This document shows, piece after piece, positions 45,822 to 54,186 of a DNA stretch of 64,000 nt (positions are counted from its first letter, which is position 1; every line of letters begins with the position of its first letter). Under the pieces are notes generated by a model, which was not told where the DNA came from, ran no database searches, and was given only the letters and a program-made list of their open reading frames with translations. The stretch is from Sphingobacterium sp. PCS056 (GTDB lineage: Bacteria; Bacteroidota; Bacteroidia; Sphingobacteriales; Sphingobacteriaceae): assembly GCF_023273895.1 (NCBI RefSeq), contig NZ_CP096883.1, positions 2,480,001 through 2,544,000 of the forward strand, read 5' to 3'. The translations under genes and the position numbers were made by a program.

Positions 45822-46805
45822 ATGCTCATCATTGATTCTCCCTCCAACAACGCTTATTTTAATATAGCTTCTGAAGAATATTTACTGTATAAATATCCAA
45901 AAGAAGACATTTTCTTATTGTATAGCAATGCACCATCGATTATTATCGGAAAATTTCAAAATACACTGGCGGAGATTAACTTGGATTATGTTCAAAGTCA
46001 AGAAATAAAAGTAGTTAGGCGTATGTCTGGAGGAGGAGCAGTTTATCATGACCTTGGAAATTTAAATTTCTCTTTTCATACGCTTTTAGGTACAAATGAC
46101 TTTATGGATTTTTCAACCTTCACACAGCCTGTCTTATCTTTATTAAATCATTTGGGGATCCCCGCAAAATTAGAAGGTAGAAACGATCTGTTGGTGGAGG
46201 GAAAGAAATTTAGTGGAAATGCAAAACTTGCCAAAAATGGGAAGATGATCCAACACGGTACGCTTTTGATCAATTCTCAAATGGAGGTTCTCGGGTCGGC
46301 TTTGAAAGTCAATCCTTTAAAATTTGTGGATAAGGCAGTAAAATCGAACCGCGCCCGTGTGATCAATCTAAGTGAATATCTACCTAAAGAAATTACAGCA
46401 TTACCTTTCAAAGAATTGCTGATCGCAGAAATGATGAAAAATAATCCGCAAGCAGTCCGCCATGCATTTACAGAAGATGATATCTTGGGTATTGAAAAAT
46501 TAATAATAGAAAAGTACAATACATGGGAGTGGAATTTTGGGTTTTCGCCACAATATAATTTTAAAAAAGCGCTTAAAATACCAGCGGGCTTTATTGAAAT
46601 TCATTTAGACGTGCATAAAGGCTATATTGAAAAAGCCAAAATATTTGGAGACTTCTTTGCATCCAAACCGATTGAGGAGCTAGAATCAGCACTAATCGGG
46701 CAAAAGCATGACATTGCTCATCTCACAGCGTGGTTGGATCAGCAAGATCTAACAGCATATTTTGGGAAAGTCAGCACATCAGAATTATTAGAGCTGTTTA
46801 AATAA
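45822..46805 (+). CDS. lplA: Lipoate-protein ligase A
   Basis: 327 residues. It activates lipoate with ATP and attaches it to lysine of 2-oxoacid dehydrogenase E2 subunits and GcvH. The catalytic domain shows the family motifs: N-terminal NAYFNIASEEYLL, the nucleotide/lipoyl loop VVRRMSGGGAVYHDLGN, and GRNDLLVEGKKFSGNA with the lysine that contacts lipoyl-AMP. An accessory C-terminal domain (about 250-327) is present, so this is the full-length two-domain form able to make lipoyl-AMP itself. It is a single gene. Confidence 0.93.
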   Translation: MLIIDSPSNNAYFNIASEEYLLYKYPKEDIFLLYSNAPSIIIGKFQNTLAEINLDYVQSQEIKVVRRMSGGGAVYHDLGNLNFSFHTLLGTNDFMDFSTFTQPVLSLLNHLGIPAKLEGRNDLLVEGKKFSGNAKLAKNGKMIQHGTLLINSQMEVLGSALKVNPLKFVDKAVKSNRARVINLSEYLPKEITALPFKELLIAEMMKNNPQAVRHAFTEDDILGIEKLIIEKYNTWEWNFGFSPQYNFKKALKIPAGFIEIHLDVHKGYIEKAKIFGDFFASKPIEELESALIGQKHDIAHLTAWLDQQDLTAYFGKVSTSELLELFK

Positions 46806-46813
46806 TAATCTTT

Positions 46814-46859
46814 TATAAACCTAAAAGATTTCTGATTTAACCAATTTTATAGGTTTATA
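46814..46859 (+). terminator. Weak hairpin after lplA
   Basis: TATAAACCT (46814-46822) pairs with AGGTTTATA (46851-46859) across a long 28-base loop that has some further pairing next to the arms. AT-rich, so a tentative call. Confidence 0.35.
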
Positions 46860-46975
46860 GTCACATAAACTCATGTTTTTTATGAGATTTTCCGGCAGTT
46901 CTTAAATTAACACAAAGATTAAGTCCTAAAATATAACTTAAATATGGCTTTTTAACAAGTACCTGACAAATGGAC

Positions 46976-47006
46976 TTGGTGAGATTAATCTTTATGGTTA
47001 TGTTTG
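46976..47006 (+). promoter_or_regulatory. Consensus promoter of the FemAB gene
   Basis: TTG at 46976-46978, a 20-bp spacer, then TATGTTTG at 46999-47006. It predicts a transcript starting near 47012, immediately before a strong hairpin. Confidence 0.55.
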
Positions 47007-47013
47007 TCGTTTT

Positions 47014-47055
47014 GGGCATTGAAATTTGAAACATCACATTCAAATTTCAATGCCC
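47014..47055 (+). promoter_or_regulatory. 5'-UTR stem-loop before the FemAB start
   Basis: 16-bp perfect stem (47014-47029 with 47040-47055), 10-base loop, ending 23 bases before the ATG. No T tract follows, so it is unlikely to be a simple terminator. It would form the very 5' end of the mRNA if the promoter call is right, and could stabilise the message or control translation. Confidence 0.5.
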
Positions 47056-47078
47056 ATTGATTTAATGTTAAAAACATC

Positions 47079-48203
47079 ATGATTGCCGACATAGAAGACA
47101 AAGAAATTAAACAAATTTATCAAACATCTATTATTCAACAAACAGCCTATTGGTCTGAAGTGAAACGATTACAAGGAGTAACCTCAAAAGCATTTAATTT
47201 TAAAACAAAAACAGCAGACCTTTACGTAGACTCAGATGACAGCACTTATTTTATCGGAGATTTGCTGATTTTGATTCAAACTTTAGATCAAGATCACAGC
47301 ATCGCTTATGTTCCCTATGGGCCAGAAGTGGAGCCATCAGTAGAAAATCAAGGCTATTTTTTAGAACAATTATCCGAAAGCCTAAGATCCTGCTTACCCA
47401 CAAACTGCATCATGATCCGTTATGACTTATCTTGGGAATCACATTGGGCAAAAGAAGACGACTGTTACGACATAAATGGGAACTGGTTGGGAGTTCCAGA
47501 TAAAAAAATTCAGGAAATCCGTTTTAACTTCAATACAACTAATTGGAATTTAAGAAAAGCGAATACAGATATCTTACCCTCAAATACTATTTTTGTGGAT
47601 TTAAAGAAAAATGAGGAAGCTCTATTAGGCGCTATGAAAACCAAAACTCGCTATAATGTCAATCTTTCTCAGAGAAAAGGAGTCAAAATTCGTTCATTAG
47701 GTCTGGATAGTTTAGCAATTTGGTATGATCTCTATCGACAAACGGCTGCACGAAATCATTTCTTTTTACATGATATCAGCTATTTTAGAGTTGTACTTTC
47801 TGCGCGAGCCAATGACACACTCTCTCCAGCAGATGTCTATTTATTAGTCGCAGAGATTGAAGATAAGCCATTAGCAGCAATGTTTTTGGTCGTATCGGCA
47901 AATCGAGGAACATATTTGTACGGAGCATCGGCTACAGAAAATAGAAATTATATGGCTACTTATGCGTTACAATGGCGCGCCATGCAGATTGCTAAAGAAA
48001 AAGGCTGTACCGAATATGATTTTTTTGGCGTAGCTCCCCAAGCAGATGCTTCCCATCCATTATATGGACTGTACAGATTCAAAACTGGTTTTGGTGGTGA
48101 AATTTTTCATCGTATGGGGTGTTGGGATTATCCGCTAGATAATGAAAAGTATAAATATTATACCTCTATGGAATTCAAAAATCAAAGTTATCATCTGAGC
48201 TAA
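47079..48203 (+). CDS. FemAB/FemX-family peptidyltransferase-like protein
   Basis: 374 residues with two GNAT-like halves. The C-terminal half carries the family signature ALLGAMKTKTRYNVNLSQRK (KTRYN is the tRNA/lipid-II binding region seen in FemX enzymes), YGASATENRNYMATYALQW and EYDFFGVAPQA. FemAB proteins add amino acids from aminoacyl-tRNA to peptidoglycan stem peptides; in Bacteroidota the substrate is unproven and other acyl or aminoacyl acceptors are possible. A hairpin leader precedes it and an intrinsic terminator follows at once. Confidence 0.85.
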   Translation: MIADIEDKEIKQIYQTSIIQQTAYWSEVKRLQGVTSKAFNFKTKTADLYVDSDDSTYFIGDLLILIQTLDQDHSIAYVPYGPEVEPSVENQGYFLEQLSESLRSCLPTNCIMIRYDLSWESHWAKEDDCYDINGNWLGVPDKKIQEIRFNFNTTNWNLRKANTDILPSNTIFVDLKKNEEALLGAMKTKTRYNVNLSQRKGVKIRSLGLDSLAIWYDLYRQTAARNHFFLHDISYFRVVLSARANDTLSPADVYLLVAEIEDKPLAAMFLVVSANRGTYLYGASATENRNYMATYALQWRAMQIAKEKGCTEYDFFGVAPQADASHPLYGLYRFKTGFGGEIFHRMGCWDYPLDNEKYKYYTSMEFKNQSYHLS

Positions 48204-48244
48204 AAAAGGCGGGTACAGCAATATTTCTTCTGCACCCGCCTTTT
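48204..48244 (+). terminator. Terminator of the FemAB gene
   Basis: 15-bp stem with one mismatch (48204-48218 with 48230-48244), GC-rich core GGCGGG/CCCGCC and a T4 tail, directly after the stop codon. Confidence 0.8.
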
Positions 48245-48306
48245 AATCTTTAGATAAGCAGGATAGTACCCATGCCTATAACTGTATTCTATTCATCATA
48301 ATGTGA

Positions 48307-49698
48307 TTAAGTTGTCGTGTCTACATTCCATCCTGACAATATTCCTCCATAAAAATAGAAAGTGACATGAAATTTTTTATTACTTAATTCATCCGAAACC
48401 AGATAGCGTTCCGTAACATCATAAGATGCCACCTTTTTGAAACTTGATAATTTTACCTCAGGAAGATTGTCGGTTGTTGCTGATCCCGCAACCATATGCT
48501 GTATTTTAGCGGTAATTAAATTCATAATTCCTTCTTTTTTGAATGGATTACGTACAATTTGATTTTTACCAATAATAGGCATTACACCATTATTTGCTCG
48601 TTTTTTCGCCTTTGCCTCTGCAGTATAGCTTTTAAATTTCTCTTTAATTTTAGGATCACGGATGCTATTAATTGTAAATATGGCTATTCCCTGTGCTCCA
48701 TGATTCAACGCCTCATCCATTTCTGTAAACATGACATCACTATCACTCGCCATTAGTCCGCAGAATAAAGTCGTCATCTTATTTTTGTCGTTTACATTTT
48801 CGATTGTGCAATCTCTAATAAAACTTGGATCTTCTGTGTAGAAATTACTGTATACCATCGGAAATACCATATCCAATTTCCATTTCCCCCAATCTTGCCT
48901 TACCATTCGAGAAGCCATTTTAGGTGTTGGAAAGGGGGATGCAGCCATTATTTTACCACTCGCATGCACCACATCTGCAATCATATTGGCTATATCTGTA
49001 ATTTGATCACAACGAAACTGTCTCCATTTGAGATCGCTAGAGGGATCTTTCTGTGTACGTGGATCATAACCATATTGATCTTTGAATTTTTGGATCGCTA
49101 CTGGATGATAGCCATAATCCCAAGCGGCATATTCGCGATCTTGCACGATATGATATTTGGGCCAAAGTGTGGTAGGAAGTACCACATCGACGTAGCGGTT
49201 ATAGTCGATAGAGATCCCATCCAAACCCTCTACATCGCAATAGGATTGAATTTTTTCTTTGATATAATTTTTGACTTCTGGAAGAACAGGAGATAAGAAT
49301 TTATAATAACCCACATATGCCGTTGTATCAGCTAAACTTTTACCATTTCTATTCACACTAAACCACTCCGGATGTTTTTTCAAAATCTGTTCCCGATCAT
49401 GTTCAAGATTTAACGTCCATAACCAGGCAACTACTTTAATCCCATATTTATGCGCAATCGGAATGGCTACTCTATAATCATCAGGGGTAGGAGCATTGAG
49501 CATGACACCATCGATACCTAAGTATTGCATTTCACGACATAGGGAATCAAAATTACTGGTAGGTCTGTAATCTAACCAAGTCCAAAACATGGGTTGATCT
49601 GTGTTGTTTGCAGCAGCAGCTTGTTTGCTGGTCAAAAGAAATAATCCTAAGAAAAAAAGAACGCAAATACGTAATTTAAGCGAATGATGGTGGTTCAT
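48307..49698 (-). CDS. Secreted GH10-like (GHL10/YngK-type) glycosyl hydrolase family protein
   Basis: 463 residues with a signal peptide (about 1-29, cleaved after AAAA). A TIM-barrel domain covers about 35-365. Typical features are FDSLCREMQYLGIDGVMLNA, YGIKVVAWLWTLN, GLDGISIDYNRYVDVV, AASPFPTP and DMVFPMVYSNFY. This resembles the PF02638-type family-10-like hydrolases, probably acting on a cell-surface or environmental polysaccharide. Catalytic residues are probably the acids in SIDYNRY and near the end of the barrel, but I cannot assign them. A beta C-terminal domain of about 70 residues follows. The flanking region carries two hairpin-leader elements. Confidence 0.82.
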   Translation of the reverse strand: MNHHHSLKLRICVLFFLGLFLLTSKQAAAANNTDQPMFWTWLDYRPTSNFDSLCREMQYLGIDGVMLNAPTPDDYRVAIPIAHKYGIKVVAWLWTLNLEHDREQILKKHPEWFSVNRNGKSLADTTAYVGYYKFLSPVLPEVKNYIKEKIQSYCDVEGLDGISIDYNRYVDVVLPTTLWPKYHIVQDREYAAWDYGYHPVAIQKFKDQYGYDPRTQKDPSSDLKWRQFRCDQITDIANMIADVVHASGKIMAASPFPTPKMASRMVRQDWGKWKLDMVFPMVYSNFYTEDPSFIRDCTIENVNDKNKMTTLFCGLMASDSDVMFTEMDEALNHGAQGIAIFTINSIRDPKIKEKFKSYTAEAKAKKRANNGVMPIIGKNQIVRNPFKKEGIMNLITAKIQHMVAGSATTDNLPEVKLSSFKKVASYDVTERYLVSDELSNKKFHVTFYFYGGILSGWNVDTTT

Positions 49699-49866
49699 AA
49701 TCTATACTTTATTAATACAAAGAAATCAGATAGTATTTAAATGGATAATATTTACGTGCAATATAAATAATTTCAGTCGAAAGTCAGGTAAGCTATACCC
49801 TTTTAGCATATCTTAATCTTGAGTAATCTTATTTATGTGAGCAATCAGATTGAATGTCAATTCTTT

Positions 49867-49947
49867 TGTCATAAAAAACGCCTGAAGCGGGGAACTTCAG
49901 GCGTTTTAACTAACCAATTATTAACCTAAATTATGAATACCTATTAA
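49867..49947 (+). repeat. Hairpin-leader element, copy B
   Basis: Perfect 13-bp hairpin (49875-49887 with 49895-49907, loop CGGGGAA), then the conserved tail containing CTAACCAATTATTAACCTAA, ending in ATG at 49933. The ATG opens a 4-codon frame, MNTY, ending at 49947. It is nearly identical to copy C 191 bases downstream. Both lie in the gap between two divergent genes. Confidence 0.7.
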
Positions 49948-50057
49948 ACGTTTTGTTTTAAGCAATTGTTGTATTTGCATTTTTATTTTAACACATTTTA
50001 ACGATTGTAATGGGTGATTGTATCCGGTATAATCAAAAATATTAATTTCAATTCCAT

Positions 50058-50138
50058 AACATAAAAAAACGCCTGAAGTGGGGAACCTCAGGCGTTTTAA
50101 CTAACCAATTATTAACCTAAATTATGAATACTTTATAA
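50058..50138 (+). repeat. Hairpin-leader element, copy C
   Basis: Hairpin 50066-50098 (13-bp arms, one A-C mismatch, loop TGGGGAA), the same tail as copy B, and ATG at 50124 opening MNTL, ending at 50138. Sequence likeness to copy B continues weakly after the ATG (a second motif near 50186-50193 resembles 49990-49998). Upstream of the Gcr-like gene but 207 bases before its start. Confidence 0.7.
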
Positions 50139-50292
50139 ACGCCACAATTTGTGGTATTGTTACTTATCGTATTCTTTTTTAACAGATTTTAACTTTTTGA
50201 AGCATTTATAAACTTATTAATCAATTATTATACTCCTTCAAATAAAGGTGCAAGGACCTCTTTAAAGCGCACAAACTAGATCTTGATCGGTA

Positions 50293-50300
50293 TAACTTTG
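50293..50300 (+). promoter_or_regulatory. -7 element of the Gcr-like gene
   Basis: TAACTTTG fits TAnnTTTG and lies 45 bases before the first in-frame ATG (50345). The -33 element is unclear. Confidence 0.35.
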
Positions 50301-50344
50301 TTTTCATTGGCGTATTTCCATTTGGCATATGCTCATTCATTTAA

Positions 50345-52588
50345 ATGGATAGACTCCAATTGGCATTATCCTTGAAGAAAAGTACACTTGAAAGTAGAAG
50401 AATTTGCGAGATACCCTATTTTGTTTTATCATTTTCGAAATTTACAACATCCGAAATCAAAATTTTCAATATATTATCCATCATGATCGTTTTTTGCGAT
50501 CATGGGCGGCATACATTAAATAATAAAAAAGAAATGTTGCGATTTCGCAATTTGAGCCATTTCCAAATGAAAGAAAAGTTAAATGCTAGTCAGGAAGTCA
50601 CGTACTTGTTTGATAAATACTATTTGCAACTAGGTGATATATCATACATCGAACTGGATTTCTTGTCGTCTTTAATAGCTATATTCAGACCAAAACGAAA
50701 ATCACTATATTATCAGGTCGATATCGATCCTTTATTGAGTTATTTACAACAATTTACCCAGCATAAGGATCAGTTTGTTCAATATGTGCATCGTGTTCTT
50801 GACCAGAAAGATTTTGATCAATTGATAACGGATACGGGCATTATTAGTTATGCCGATTTTAGGTATGAGATTAAAAAAAGATTTACTGAAAAGTATTTAC
50901 CTTCGCAACCGCCCAAATCGACCTTACAGTACGTACTCAATCAAATTTTTTACCACTCAAAAGATGCGGATTGGGTTGCTTCGATCCCACAAGAACAGTT
51001 GCATCAGTTATATACGATTTGTCAATTCCATTCACTTTATGAAAACGACCACAATTTTGAAATAAAAGAAATTTTATATGGGTTAGAGGTACTCGTGCAA
51101 CGTATTACAGGAAGAGCTATGGAAACAGATGTAAATAAGATGGTTCCAGACTTTCAAAATTTTGATAGTCCATTTATTGCTATTATGCGTGAGTTCAATG
51201 AGTTGAATGATCGCTTCTTACGTGACGATCTGCATTTTATGACTTCCGATGATCTTGCCTACAAGCAAATATTGGTTTTGCATAGGCAATGTGAAAATTA
51301 TATTGATACTGCATTTTCCAATTCCCATCGTTTTGGTATCTCGATCAAAGTCAATCAGTCATTATTACGAATCAGGCAGCAATTGGAAAGGATCAAAGCA
51401 ATTTTATCTTTTTTGGTGATCAACGATAATCACGAAAAAGTGACCAAAAGTATTGCCTTTGCACAGACCTTAATTGATTATAATTGTCGTAAAAGCAATA
51501 TTCGAAAACTGGTGGGGCAAAGCACACAATTGTTAGCTTATGAGATCACGCATCATACTGCACAAACGGGAGAGCATTATATTACTTCCACTAAAAAAGA
51601 ATATTGGCGTATGTTTCGTTCGGCTTGTGGCGGAGGGATCATCGTGGGCATTATGTGTATCATAAAATTGTTTCTAGGAAAAGTAGAGACGAGTGAATTT
51701 GGACATGCGTTACTTTACAGTATGAATTATGCCATAGGATTTACTGCTATTTATCTTTTTGGAGCAACATTAGCAACAAAACAACCCGCGATGACAGCCT
51801 CAGCGTTAATTGCTGCTATTGAAAATGGTCCCTCTGGACAGGATCAAAATCGACATAAGTATTGGAGTTTTGCTATTTTCTTTGCCCGACTATTCCGTTC
51901 ACAATTTATTGCATTTGTTGGCAATGTGATGATGGCTTTTCCAGTCAGTTTAATTTTGATATGGGGTATTCAGGAGGTTTTCCACTACAATGCAGCGGCC
52001 GCTAAGTGGTTAAAACTGGTTAATGAATTAAATCCCACAGAGACACCGATGATAGTGCATGCTTGCATTGCGGGAGTCTTTTTATTTTTGTCTGGAATTA
52101 TTGCCGGTAGTATATCCAATAGGGACAAACATAATTCGGTCTATTATCGAATTGAGGAACAACCCGTGTTAAAGAAAGTGTTTGGTAAAGAAAAAACAGC
52201 CAAAGTCGCTCGATTTTATGAAAAAAAATGGGCAGGAATAGTCTCCAATATTTGGTTTGGCGTTTTTATGGGAACAACAGCTTCTGTTGGTATGTTTTTA
52301 GGGCTAAATCTAGATATTAGGCACATCACCTTTGCCAGTGGTAATCTGGCATTAGCCTGGTTTGGTCACGATAGTTATCTGAGCACAGAAATGTGGATAT
52401 GGGGTATACTTGGGATTGGTATTATAGGTTTTTTTAATTTTGTAGTTAGTTTTTCCCTTTCATTGATATTGGCATTTCGATCTCGAAACCTTTCCTTTGG
52501 AGAATTGATTAAAATGGCCAAAGCCGTATGGATCTATTTTAAAATAAACCCAAAATCATTTTTTTTACCGCCAGAAGAGAAAAAATAA
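50345..52588 (+). CDS. Gcr-type ('site-specific recombinase', PF10136) polytopic membrane protein
   Basis: 747 residues from ATG 50345; the first 60-odd look unlike a protein and ATGs at 50534 or 50567 are better start candidates. Conserved-looking sequence begins around EVTYLFDKYYLQLGDIS. A long helical N-terminal half is followed by about six membrane segments with the family stretch SMNYAIGFTAIYLFGATLAT, then KQPAMTASALIAAIENG, SISNRDKHNSVYYRI and LDIRHITFASGNLALAWFG. Databases name this family site-specific recombinase, but the sequence has no tyrosine or serine recombinase catalytic motif and is clearly an integral membrane protein. Its function is unknown. Confidence 0.72.
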   Translation: MDRLQLALSLKKSTLESRRICEIPYFVLSFSKFTTSEIKIFNILSIMIVFCDHGRHTLNNKKEMLRFRNLSHFQMKEKLNASQEVTYLFDKYYLQLGDISYIELDFLSSLIAIFRPKRKSLYYQVDIDPLLSYLQQFTQHKDQFVQYVHRVLDQKDFDQLITDTGIISYADFRYEIKKRFTEKYLPSQPPKSTLQYVLNQIFYHSKDADWVASIPQEQLHQLYTICQFHSLYENDHNFEIKEILYGLEVLVQRITGRAMETDVNKMVPDFQNFDSPFIAIMREFNELNDRFLRDDLHFMTSDDLAYKQILVLHRQCENYIDTAFSNSHRFGISIKVNQSLLRIRQQLERIKAILSFLVINDNHEKVTKSIAFAQTLIDYNCRKSNIRKLVGQSTQLLAYEITHHTAQTGEHYITSTKKEYWRMFRSACGGGIIVGIMCIIKLFLGKVETSEFGHALLYSMNYAIGFTAIYLFGATLATKQPAMTASALIAAIENGPSGQDQNRHKYWSFAIFFARLFRSQFIAFVGNVMMAFPVSLILIWGIQEVFHYNAAAAKWLKLVNELNPTETPMIVHACIAGVFLFLSGIIAGSISNRDKHNSVYYRIEEQPVLKKVFGKEKTAKVARFYEKKWAGIVSNIWFGVFMGTTASVGMFLGLNLDIRHITFASGNLALAWFGHDSYLSTEMWIWGILGIGIIGFFNFVVSFSLSLILAFRSRNLSFGELIKMAKAVWIYFKINPKSFFLPPEEKK

Positions 52589-52625
52589 ATAAGTGGGTTG
52601 TCATTTTAGATTAAGATGTAAAGTA

Positions 52626-52653
52626 CTCCCCAGAATTGTTCAAATTCTGGGAG
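52626..52653. terminator. Hairpin between convergent genes
   Basis: CCCAGAATT (52629-52637) pairs with AATTCTGGG (52643-52651), extended by CTC/GAG (52626-52628 with 52651-52653) around a bulged C. It lies between the Gcr-like gene and the trans-sulfuration gene. Confidence 0.45.
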
Positions 52654-52700
52654 GATGGTCAGGAATGTAAAACCGTTGCGCAGCTTTTTCCTGATGATAG

Positions 52701-53915
52701 CTATCCGAGCGCTTGCTTTAAATCGGAGATTAAATCATCAATTGATTCTAGCCCAACGCTAATACGAATAAGACCATCGGTAATACCTGTTTTTAATCGG
52801 ATCTCTCTAGGTATTCCAGCATGGGACATGGAAGCAGGGTGGGAGACTAATGTATCGACAGTGCCGATTGAAACTGCTCGCGTACATATCTGAAGTTTAT
52901 TGACAAAATCAATTGCTTTTTCATATCCGCCTTTCAGCTCTATGCTCATCACAGATCCGGCATGTCGCATTTGCTTTTTGCTAATCGCATAATCGGGATG
53001 AGTTGTAAGTCCATTATAATGCACTTGCGAGATCTCCGGATGGTGATCTAGAAATGTGGCCACATCCATGGCATTGCGACAATGTTGTTCCATTCGTAAG
53101 GGTAAAGTTTTAATACCCTGTAAAACAAGAAAAGCATCAAAAGGGTTACTGTTGACTCCCAGTAATTTATGTGTTTGATGCACATACGTATCCATAGCGC
53201 TTAGATCTCGACCGACCAATACTCCTCCAATAGCATTACCATGGCCATTTAAAAATTTTGTCGTAGAATGAAACACATAATCCACTCCGTATTTAAAAGG
53301 TTGCTGGAGATAAGGAGTAGAAAAGGTATTATCAACAGAAATCAATTTATTGTATTTTTTTGCAAGCTCCACCACACGTTCGATATCAATACACTGCATT
53401 GTTGGATTTGCAGGAGATTCAAAGTGAATCAGCTTAATTTCCGGTTTTTCTTTTAAAATAGTTTCCAATTCGTCCGCATCAGTCATATTCGAAAAATAGG
53501 CTTTGATACCAAATTTAGGGAGCATCTTCGTAATAAACTCGTGGGTTCCACCATATAAAGATGGAGTAGCAAGTATCCCATCGCCAGCATTAAGGCAGGA
53601 TATAAATAGCGTGGACATCGCCGACTGTCCACTCGATGTCAATAGAGCACGAGCACGCAAAGGAGTTCCATCAGGATTTAGGATCTTCCAGGTTTCTAGG
53701 TCTGCTATAGCTTGTGCTGTCGCATCAGTGGTTGGATTGCCAAATCGAGAGTAAATATATCCTGCATCTTCACCAGAAAATTTACGCATTCCCTGTTCCA
53801 CGCTATCAAAAGTGAAGGTAGAACTAGCATATATAGGTGCTAAATGGGCATGATGACCATCCGTATGCTCCTGATGAATGGCTAGTGTTCCAAAGTCAAT
53901 ATCATTTCTGGTCAT
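52701..53915 (-). CDS. PLP-dependent trans-sulfuration enzyme (methionine gamma-lyase / cystathionine gamma-synthase type)
   Basis: 404 residues of the Cys/Met-metabolism PLP family. The Schiff-base lysine is in HSTTKFLNGHGNAIGG (Lys219). Other motifs are YIYSRFGNPTTDA near the N-terminus, SGQSAMSTLFISCLNAGD and VDNTFSTPYLQQPFKYG. It handles gamma-substituted amino acids: methionine gamma-lyase, cystathionine gamma-lyase and gamma-synthase look alike, and no residue here decides between them (a Cys near 110, present in methionine gamma-lyases, is not obvious). A single gene, with no partner enzymes beside it. Confidence 0.87.
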   Translation of the reverse strand: MTRNDIDFGTLAIHQEHTDGHHAHLAPIYASSTFTFDSVEQGMRKFSGEDAGYIYSRFGNPTTDATAQAIADLETWKILNPDGTPLRARALLTSSGQSAMSTLFISCLNAGDGILATPSLYGGTHEFITKMLPKFGIKAYFSNMTDADELETILKEKPEIKLIHFESPANPTMQCIDIERVVELAKKYNKLISVDNTFSTPYLQQPFKYGVDYVFHSTTKFLNGHGNAIGGVLVGRDLSAMDTYVHQTHKLLGVNSNPFDAFLVLQGIKTLPLRMEQHCRNAMDVATFLDHHPEISQVHYNGLTTHPDYAISKKQMRHAGSVMSIELKGGYEKAIDFVNKLQICTRAVSIGTVDTLVSHPASMSHAGIPREIRLKTGITDGLIRISVGLESIDDLISDLKQALG

Positions 53916-54186
53916 AGGAATAGCTTAAAATTAAATGTTGATCGTTGTTGTACATCTTTGTTCGGTATGTAGGTGTAAGTTGTCAATCCTAAATTTAGGA
54001 ATAAAAAGATTAAAAAACAGATTGAATATAAGAATCATCTATTTTCGATATTGTGTTAACTACTATTTTATAACAGCTTATATTGTACTAAGATTAAAAA
54101 AAAGTAAAACAAACTATTGATCATTTTATTGCCAATGCTATCAGGTGCATGCACCCTATAATTATGTTAATTGACGCCACATGCTA

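Noticed and set aside
46861..47043. 60-codon minus-strand frame between lplA and the FemAB gene
   Set aside because: It runs through the promoter and hairpin leader of the FemAB gene and has no recognisable protein features.
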